A DNA stretch of 64,000 bases from Algoriphagus sp. NG3 (GTDB taxonomy: Bacteria; Bacteroidota; Bacteroidia; Cytophagales; Cyclobacteriaceae): the NCBI RefSeq assembly GCF_034119865.1, contig NZ_CP139421.1:2914001-2978000 (forward strand). Reading direction: 5' to 3'. Each line of letters opens with the position of its first letter. The first letter of the stretch is position 1. Both the position numbers and the translations under genes were made by a program. This document shows positions 58,507 through 64,000 of the stretch, piece by piece. Below the pieces are notes generated by a model, which saw only the letters and a program-made list of their open reading frames with translations, was not told the DNA's origin and searched no databases.

Positions 58507-59286
58507 ATGAACGAACAAAACTTTGATTACCTCAAAAACCAGGTAAAGTACAGCGGATTCGGAGATTCTCTTGAAGCGCCCCTGAAAGAACAGATCCAAA
58601 AAGGAGAACCTGATTTTTCACTCAAGCACCAGGCTGATTTCGGTGGGGATACGGTACATGCCAATCTCCACTTCAGAAAATCGGCCATGACAGATATGTA
58701 TTTCTTCAATAAATACGATCTGAGCCTTACCAAATCAGGTCAGGAGGAACCTGCCATCAACCAGACCTTTTACATAGGAAAGGACAACAACATCACCCTG
58801 AAAGAGGGGTATAACCTCTTGGACGGAAGGGCAGTCAATAAGGATTTGGTTAACAAGGAGCAGGAAAAGTACAATGCCTGGGTGCAGTTGGATTTTAAGG
58901 AAACCGACAATCAGGGCAATTTCAAACTCAAGCAGTTTCATGAGAATTACGGATTTGACCTGCAAAAGGCGTTGGAAAAACATCCGATCAAGGAGCTGAA
59001 TAATCCTGAGGATTTATCCAGGCTGCAAGATTCTCTTAAAAAAGGAAACCGCCAATCGGTCACATTCCAACTGGATGGTGGTGAGCAAAACCGCTTTATA
59101 GAAGCAAGTCCCCAATTCAAGAACCTCAACGTGTATGACTCCAACCAGATGAGGACTTCAGAATCACAGAAAGAAACCGCCTCAGCATCCCAATCCAAAA
59201 CCCAGAAAAAGGATGTAGCTGAGGAGTCGGAAGATTTACCCCCGAAGAAGACTAGAAAAAGGAAAAGTGCGGGAATAGCCGGTTGA
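58507..59286 (+). CDS. Conjugation-module protein of unknown function (DUF3945-like)
   Basis: A 259-residue soluble protein found at this place in Bacteroidota conjugative modules. The core ITLKEGYNLLDGRAVNKDLV, then NAWVQLDFKETDNQGNFKLK is distinctive of DUF3945-type proteins of mobile elements (LLxGRAVxK...YNAWxQLDF). The C-terminus is lysine-rich (KKTRKRKSAGIAG), suggesting nucleic-acid contact. It ends overlapping an upstream frame of the next small gene. Function not established. Confidence 0.65.
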   Translation: MNEQNFDYLKNQVKYSGFGDSLEAPLKEQIQKGEPDFSLKHQADFGGDTVHANLHFRKSAMTDMYFFNKYDLSLTKSGQEEPAINQTFYIGKDNNITLKEGYNLLDGRAVNKDLVNKEQEKYNAWVQLDFKETDNQGNFKLKQFHENYGFDLQKALEKHPIKELNNPEDLSRLQDSLKKGNRQSVTFQLDGGEQNRFIEASPQFKNLNVYDSNQMRTSESQKETASASQSKTQKKDVAEESEDLPPKKTRKRKSAGIAG

Positions 59287-59297
59287 TTCACCCCAAA

Positions 59298-59606
59298 ATG
59301 GAGCAGATAAAAAAAGCATTGGAGAACTTTATGTCCGGGATTGATAAAGATCCAAGGATCAGTCTGTCCCATATCGGGATGTTCTCCGTGCTGCTCCATT
59401 TACGTGAGGAAAATGGCGGCAAGGAACCCTTCCCTATCAAGCGGGAGGAGCTTATGAAAGCAGCCAAAATATCCAGTACTGCCACCTACTTCAAAATTAT
59501 CCGACAACTCCATGAATACGGCTACATCCACTACCTGCCAACGTTTAACCGGATGAGTCAAAGTCGGGTCGCGTTAGTTAAGGAACCTATTAGAAAACAA
59601 GCCTAA
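59298..59606 (+). CDS. Small winged-helix-like DNA-binding protein
   Basis: About 102 residues from ATG 59298 (a TTG at 59283 overlaps the previous stop). The body RISLSHIGMFSVLLHLREEN, then FPIKREELMKAAKISSTATY and FKIIRQLHEYGYIHYLPTFN is a winged-helix pattern in which the HTH is followed by a Y-I-x-Y-x-P strand. A paralogue with the same pattern lies at 59903. Probable regulator within the mobile module. Confidence 0.7.
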   Translation: MEQIKKALENFMSGIDKDPRISLSHIGMFSVLLHLREENGGKEPFPIKREELMKAAKISSTATYFKIIRQLHEYGYIHYLPTFNRMSQSRVALVKEPIRKQA

Positions 59607-59632
59607 GTCAATTCAATTTCAATTCTAGTATT

Positions 59633-59890
59633 ATGGAAACCATCACCAAAGAAGATCTGGACACCCTACGATTTCAGTTGTTTGCCGACCTTAAAAAACT
59701 GTTGGAAAAACCAGCCGAAACTCAATCAGAAACGAAAGAGTGGCTTCGAAGTAAGGACGTAAAAAAGATGCTGAGTATCTCCGATGCCGCCTTGCAAAAT
59801 CTAAGGATTCGGGGTGTAGTGCATCCTGTCAAAATTTCAGGACTCTACTATTATAAAACCGAAGAGCTGAAATCACTTTTCAAGCAATAA
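59633..59890 (+). CDS. Helix-turn-helix (excisionase/MerR-like) DNA-binding protein
   Basis: An 85-residue protein. The C-terminal half is an HTH_17-type domain: EWLRSKDVKKMLSISDAALQ, then NLRIRGVVHPVKISGLYYYK. Such proteins act as excisionases or regulators on Bacteroidota mobile elements. It is sandwiched between the two paralogous winged-helix-like genes, 26 bp after the first and 12 bp before the second. Confidence 0.8.
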   Translation: METITKEDLDTLRFQLFADLKKLLEKPAETQSETKEWLRSKDVKKMLSISDAALQNLRIRGVVHPVKISGLYYYKTEELKSLFKQ

Positions 59891-59902
59891 AAACTATCCT
59901 CT

Positions 59903-60181
59903 ATGAAAAGCCTTGGAATGAAATACTATGTCGAAAGAATAGTAAAAGAACGGAATCTTCAACCAAGCAGGATAGCTATATTCCTGGCCATGCTACAACT
60001 TTGGAAAGAGCAAAAAGGCCGTAACCCCTTTCAGATTTCCCGGAAGAAAATCATGAAACTATCGGGTGTGAAGAGTATTGTCACCTATCATACCTGCATT
60101 GCTGAGTTAAAAGATCGTGGGCTTGTGGAATACCGGCCTTCTTATCATCCAAAGTTGGGGAGTAGTGTAAAATTGAAATGA
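59903..60181 (+). CDS. Small winged-helix-like DNA-binding protein (paralogue of 59298)
   Basis: A 92-residue protein. RIAIFLAMLQLWKEQKGRNP, then FQISRKKIMKLSGVKSIVTY and HTCIAELKDRGLVEYRPSYH follow the same plan as the 59298 gene (helix with ML-x-L-W/HLR, F-I-R/K, K-x-S, S-x-x-T-Y, then an H/Y-x-x-I-x-x-L helix and Y-x-P strand). Last gene of the module before a 400-bp gap. A Met at codon 6 is an alternative start. Confidence 0.7.
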   Translation: MKSLGMKYYVERIVKERNLQPSRIAIFLAMLQLWKEQKGRNPFQISRKKIMKLSGVKSIVTYHTCIAELKDRGLVEYRPSYHPKLGSSVKLK

Positions 60182-60584
60182 ATTCAAGGATGAAAGGTGT
60201 ATTGCTTAATTAGGTTGGGAACTATTGCATATACTGTCTGCACACAATTCCCAGCCAGATAAAAACAATTGAATATCTTGGATGGTAGACAGAAATAAAA
60301 ATAATTTCAAATTCCTTATTTCTTCATAGTCAAATTACATATGAATTTCGGGTGTATATGAAATTACACAAAGAACAACAAGTGTTCTTCATTTTGGGAA
60401 AAAAATGAGAAGATTTCTATTGAATTGATAGCCATGGAAACTAAGATAATGTCATTTCTCTTTCTTACCGCAGTAGACTACCCTTTCGACCTCTATTTTT
60501 ATACTTGAACATCTATTAAACACCTTAAGATTGCAACATCGGCCACCAAATCGTGTAATTTATTTTGGTGGCCCGTGTGACTTT
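60182..60584. other. Intergenic gap at the end of the conjugation module
   Basis: About 400 bp, AT-rich, between the convergent last module gene and the GH117 gene. I see no gene, tRNA or clear attachment-site repeat. A stop for both transcription units is expected here but no strong hairpin with a T-run stands out. Confidence 0.3.
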
Positions 60585-61847
60585 CTATTCCCTATTATCC
60601 ATTACTTTGGCATTTTCTTCAGCAACTCTTTGCAGCTGCTCTTTGGTTAATCCATGTTGGTAATAGAACTCCGGCTTATAATAGTAATTGTGCTTTTTCA
60701 TTTCCGGGTCATGGACATCCAGGCTCAGGTCACAATCAAACCGAAGCAAGATGGCGTGATTGTGCTCCCAATCCGTAGCATTGGTGATATGTGAAATACC
60801 CCAGGTAATCCCTTTGCCATAGTCGGTGTTTGTAAAGGCATCGGGCATGAAAGGACCGGCTGCTGTGGGCATCAAATTGGTTATCGCAGCAATTTCAAAA
60901 TTCACCCCATCTTCTGCATATTGGATGGTAAAATGTTCATTGCCGTCTTTTATGACCAGGGCAGCTATGCCCTCTTTAAATGGAAAAAGTGTGGTTTCAT
61001 GTCCACTGTTTATTACCGGGTTCAAGGGATGTTTTCTGAACGGTCCCAGTGGATGATCCGCTATGGCCAAGCCTTGCATCCTTACCAGGTTGGGATCGCC
61101 ATCAAAGTCGGACTTATAATACAAATAGATTTTCCCGTTATGTACAATGGGTTGTGGGTCGTGAATGGAAAACTGATCCCATTCTCCTTCTCCTCCATTG
61201 GGGACAACGATTTCATTGTACGGCGTCCATGGACCGTCTGGCGATTCGGCATAGGAAACCGCCACTGGACAGTCATCTCCCCGCTTGCCACTTGCCTCCA
61301 TAAAGCCTTGATAGTACAGGTAGTATTTCCCTTCCCATTCCAATATATCCGTAGTCGTCACTGAGCGCCATCCCACTTGTGGTTTTGGAGGTCTCGGCAC
61401 TGCCACGCCCTGTTCTTCCCAATGGACACCGTCCTTACTGGTAGCATACCAAATCTCCGAGAGGTCCCAATCTGACGACGGAATGGTGTCATTGGACTTA
61501 TCGGCACCCTGGGGAGGTACGGGAGTATTTCTGTATGTATACCAAACGTAATATTTGCCATTCGCAAAGATCACTTTCGAAGGATCCCTTCTTGAAATGG
61601 TCCCGTCGTGGCCATTATAATCGAAACCTCTTAATTCGGTATATTTAAACTGGCTGTACAGTTCATTGTCTTCTGGCCTGGGTGCGGGGTAGGCATCGTA
61701 ATTTCTTTCCAATGCTGCACTGAGTTCGATATCTGGCTTTTCTTTGGGCAAGACAAATGGAAATGCTTTGGATGACTGCTCTTGGGCAAAAACATTCATG
61801 GTAATTGTCAGCCCTCCTACTAGCGCCAAGGTTAATTTTCTGTTCAT
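60585..61847 (-). CDS. Glycoside hydrolase family 117 (neoagarooligosaccharide hydrolase-like)
   Basis: A 420-residue secreted five-bladed beta-propeller enzyme. The signal peptide is KLTLALVGGLTITMNVFAQE. Family blocks are GTISRRDPSKVIFANGKYYV (catalytic-type Asp blade I), WRSVTTTDILEWEGKYYLYY, FSIHDPQPIVHNGKIYLYYK and HETTLFPFKEGIAALVIKDG. GH117 removes 3,6-anhydro-L-galactose from agar oligosaccharides, so it suggests a marine agar degrader. Divergent from a TPR-HTH regulator across a 350-bp region. Not part of the conjugation module. Confidence 0.9.
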   Translation of the reverse strand: MNRKLTLALVGGLTITMNVFAQEQSSKAFPFVLPKEKPDIELSAALERNYDAYPAPRPEDNELYSQFKYTELRGFDYNGHDGTISRRDPSKVIFANGKYYVWYTYRNTPVPPQGADKSNDTIPSSDWDLSEIWYATSKDGVHWEEQGVAVPRPPKPQVGWRSVTTTDILEWEGKYYLYYQGFMEASGKRGDDCPVAVSYAESPDGPWTPYNEIVVPNGGEGEWDQFSIHDPQPIVHNGKIYLYYKSDFDGDPNLVRMQGLAIADHPLGPFRKHPLNPVINSGHETTLFPFKEGIAALVIKDGNEHFTIQYAEDGVNFEIAAITNLMPTAAGPFMPDAFTNTDYGKGITWGISHITNATDWEHNHAILLRFDCDLSLDVHDPEMKKHNYYYKPEFYYQHGLTKEQLQRVAEENAKVMDNRE

Positions 61848-62195
61848 CGTATTTAAGGTTATTTCAAGTTTTTAAAATCATTAAATAGCCGTCAGGCAAT
61901 AAATTTATTCCCCTAAAATGATGGTAATCCCATAAACCTCGGCAATATTCCTCCTAGACAAAAACTGGACAATACGATAAAACCCCAAACATCCATATTT
62001 ATATTATGGGACAATTCCATAAATTTAAACCTTACTTATCAACAAAACATTCGTCCATATCCTGAATTGACCAGTGAAATTTCACATAAATGCAACAGTA
62101 AAGAGACATATGACCATATAATAAAAACATACCAACTACTAGACTATTTCTAAAGCTGTCTAACTTACGTCTGACAATCTACTAGATTAATTAAC
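61848..62195. promoter_or_regulatory. Divergent promoter region between GH117 and the TPR regulator
   Basis: About 350 bp, AT-rich, holding the start regions of both genes. No operator palindrome or clear TAnnTTTG promoter could be placed. Co-regulation of GH117 by the neighbouring regulator is possible from position only. Confidence 0.3.
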
Positions 62196-63860
62196 ATGAA
62201 CCCAATCCATTTAATCTCCAGTAAATTTCAAGATATACGGCCAATTTACCTTTTAATGGCCCTATTATCCTTGTTGGTACTTGCTCAACCAATCGCTGCC
62301 AAACAGTTTCCTCCCCAAGGGATTTATAAAAAAGGCCGGTGTATCGAAGGGGACAGTTTAAAAACCATTGATCCGGAAGCCTCCTTAAAGCTCTTTCAGC
62401 GATGTAAAGCCGACCTTCTCCATAAAGGAGACACCCTCGGCGCCATCGACATCATCAATCGTATCTCCAAGATCCATGGAAACCACGCTCGCTATAAAAT
62501 GGCTTACGATGGATACTGGGAAGCGCTCGACTTGGCGACGAAGGCCAACTTAGAATATGCCAGAGGAACCATCTACTATAAAATCGGCCAAACCTATGGG
62601 TACTATAAAAAGATCAACAAATCACTCAATTACCTGAACATTGCCCTTGATATCAATAAGAAGCTTGTCGAGGCCGGTGAGATCCATAAAAATGAACTGA
62701 TCAACAACTACCTGGGAATGGTGGCCCTTTACCGACAAAACCAAATGCCCTTTGAGGCCCAAAAGTACTTAGACAGTTGTTTTCAGATCCTACCCCCTAC
62801 CGTTACGCCTGTAGAATCCCCTTATGTTTTCTTTGAAAAAGGCTATGTCCTGTCAGAAACCGGAGACCCCGAAAAAGCCATTTCCATATCGAAAGAAATC
62901 ATACCTTGGTTTCAAAAAAACACACCGAGCTATCTCGTGCTGGTCTATGCTTATCTGGCAGACTATTACAAAGTACAAAACAACTTTCAAGCAAGTGAAA
63001 ATTATTACTTGCAGTCCATAGAAACATCAGCCAAAAACCATAGCCACATCGACTTCTCTTCTCTGGTACACAAAAAGCTATCTGATCTATATGCACAAAT
63101 AGGGGATTTTAAAAATGCCTATATCAGCCTGGGAGAAGCCAAAAGCTTGGATGATCAGTTTTTTGACAGCAGAAGCCCCAGCAATACCGGTTTGTTGGAA
63201 ATACAGGACCTCTTTCGCTTAGAAAAAGAAAAGCAGGAAGAACTCCTTCAGCAACAACGGCTCGAAACCTTAGAGCACAAAGATCGCGTGTCCTTTCTTC
63301 AAAAGGTGATATTGGCCATTATCATCGTATTTGGTGCATTTATCGGCGGCGTTTATATACGTACCCGAATCAAAAAATTCAAATCTGAAAAAGAATACCT
63401 TGAGAAAAAACAAGCTTTGGAAGTTCAAAAGGCACAAGATGTTCTTGAAATCAAAAACAAAGAACTTATAGCCAGTACTGTTCAATTGATCGAAAAAGAT
63501 GAATTGTTAATACACATCAAGACACAACTCAAGGAGCTAAAAAAACACGATCAAAAGACGCCTGTCAATAAGTTGATAAAAAACATCGATTTTCATTCTA
63601 CCAGAAATTGGAATGTTTTCGAAAAGCGATTTATCCAGATCAACACTGGATTTTATGAGCGGTTGAAAGCAAAATTCCCAACACTCAACCACAATGACCA
63701 CAGGCTATGTGCATTGATCAAACTGAATATGTCAAGTAAGGAAATGGCAAGTTTACTGGCAATTTCCGTGGAGTCCGTTCACACAAACAGGTATCGCCTA
63801 AGAAAAAAAATACAATTAGACAGAAGTGGCAACCTAGAAGACTTTATAGGAAACATATAA
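62196..63860 (+). CDS. TPR-repeat membrane regulator with C-terminal LuxR-like HTH
   Basis: A 554-residue protein. N-terminal signal/anchor (IYLLMALLSLLVLAQPIAAK), then a periplasmic-type TPR array of about 300 residues (YAGWEAL...type repeats, for example AYDGYWEALDLATKANLEYA, KINKSLNYLNIALDINKKL, NFQASENYYLQSIETSAKNH). Next comes one transmembrane helix (VILAIIIVFGAFIGGVYIRT, about 370-390), a coiled coil and a C-terminal HTH (LCALIKLNMSSKEMASLLAI, then SVESVHTNRYRLRKKIQLD). This is a common Bacteroidota regulator architecture. It may respond to sugars linked to the divergent GH117 gene, but only position supports that. Confidence 0.88.
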   Translation: MNPIHLISSKFQDIRPIYLLMALLSLLVLAQPIAAKQFPPQGIYKKGRCIEGDSLKTIDPEASLKLFQRCKADLLHKGDTLGAIDIINRISKIHGNHARYKMAYDGYWEALDLATKANLEYARGTIYYKIGQTYGYYKKINKSLNYLNIALDINKKLVEAGEIHKNELINNYLGMVALYRQNQMPFEAQKYLDSCFQILPPTVTPVESPYVFFEKGYVLSETGDPEKAISISKEIIPWFQKNTPSYLVLVYAYLADYYKVQNNFQASENYYLQSIETSAKNHSHIDFSSLVHKKLSDLYAQIGDFKNAYISLGEAKSLDDQFFDSRSPSNTGLLEIQDLFRLEKEKQEELLQQQRLETLEHKDRVSFLQKVILAIIIVFGAFIGGVYIRTRIKKFKSEKEYLEKKQALEVQKAQDVLEIKNKELIASTVQLIEKDELLIHIKTQLKELKKHDQKTPVNKLIKNIDFHSTRNWNVFEKRFIQINTGFYERLKAKFPTLNHNDHRLCALIKLNMSSKEMASLLAISVESVHTNRYRLRKKIQLDRSGNLEDFIGNI

Positions 63861-64000
63861 ACTGCCGTTCTGAGCATTGCTTTTATTTTATCATCATAGC
63901 TTTCTACCACGCCCCTTGTCCATATGTTTCACATCCGTAAACATATGGACAACCCTCCCCTGTTTTATTGTTTCGAAAAATCGAATGATCACCATAGAAA
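63861..64000. other. Right-edge region without a gene
   Basis: 140 bp following the TPR regulator. ATATG-rich segments (CCATATGTTTCACATCC and ACATATGGACAACCC) form an imperfect inverted repeat, about 63920-63955. It may be a terminator or operator. No gene begins here. Confidence 0.3.

Noticed and set aside
39820..60181. Calling the module a complete integrative conjugative element
   Set aside because: Integrase, relaxase, coupling protein and attachment sites are not visible in the window, so only a partial conjugation module is supported.

Overview
The window looks like a chromosome segment of a Bacteroidota bacterium, probably a marine, agar-degrading Cytophagales member (Cyclobacteriaceae-like). 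This is inferred from the type I-B cas set, the CTnDOT-style Tra proteins, a GH117 agarolytic enzyme and the regulator families. No rRNA or housekeeping gene is present to confirm it.

Layout. (1) 1-8.2 kb is a scarred accessory zone. It holds two tandem XRE regulators, an AlbA_2/GHKL-type protein followed by a ParA-like ATPase, three broken staphylococcal-nuclease-like fragments, a tyrosine-recombinase remnant, an intact ISL3 element with an 8-bp target duplication, and an AAA ATPase/DUF4276 pair whose second gene is frameshifted at a run of ten T. (2) 8.3-17.2 kb holds a degenerate tRNA-like sequence and a complete type I-B cas operon: cas8b-cas7-cas5-cas3-cas6-cas1-cas2-cas4. (3) 17.34-30.88 kb is one CRISPR array of about 186 repeats of 37 bp and about 185 spacers (my count), with a leader on the cas4 side. 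It has repeated spacers and a leader-distal block of 16 repeats sharing one substitution. (4) 31.5-39.7 kb holds a degenerate DnaQ-like protein, an SDR/TetR pair, a secreted protein, a probable operon of small membrane proteins with a histidine kinase and a NarL-type response regulator, and small unknown genes.

(5) 39.8-60.2 kb looks like part of an integrative conjugative element or plasmid-like module. A damage-response cassette (DnaE-like polymerase and DinB, divergent from a LexA-like S24 regulator with three evenly spaced half-sites between them) is followed by a DUF3892-like protein, an SRAP protein, ArdC, RadC, and a conjugation operon (TraE, F, G, three TraI-like periplasmic proteins, J, K, M, N) ending in small DNA-binding proteins. 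Relaxase, coupling protein and integrase are not in the window. ArdC and RadC each have a related, apparently structured element of about 120 nt upstream. (6) 60.6-64 kb holds a GH117 enzyme divergent from a TPR-HTH regulator.

How it fits together. The cas genes, leader and array form one self-contained adaptive immune locus. Cas1/2/4 acquire spacers, Cas6 processes the transcript, Cas8b/7/5 form Cascade and Cas3 degrades targets. The most notable items are the array's size and internal history, the paired RNA-like elements before ardC and radC, the half-site operator of the mutagenesis cassette, and the frameshifted AAA/DUF4276 candidate defence pair.
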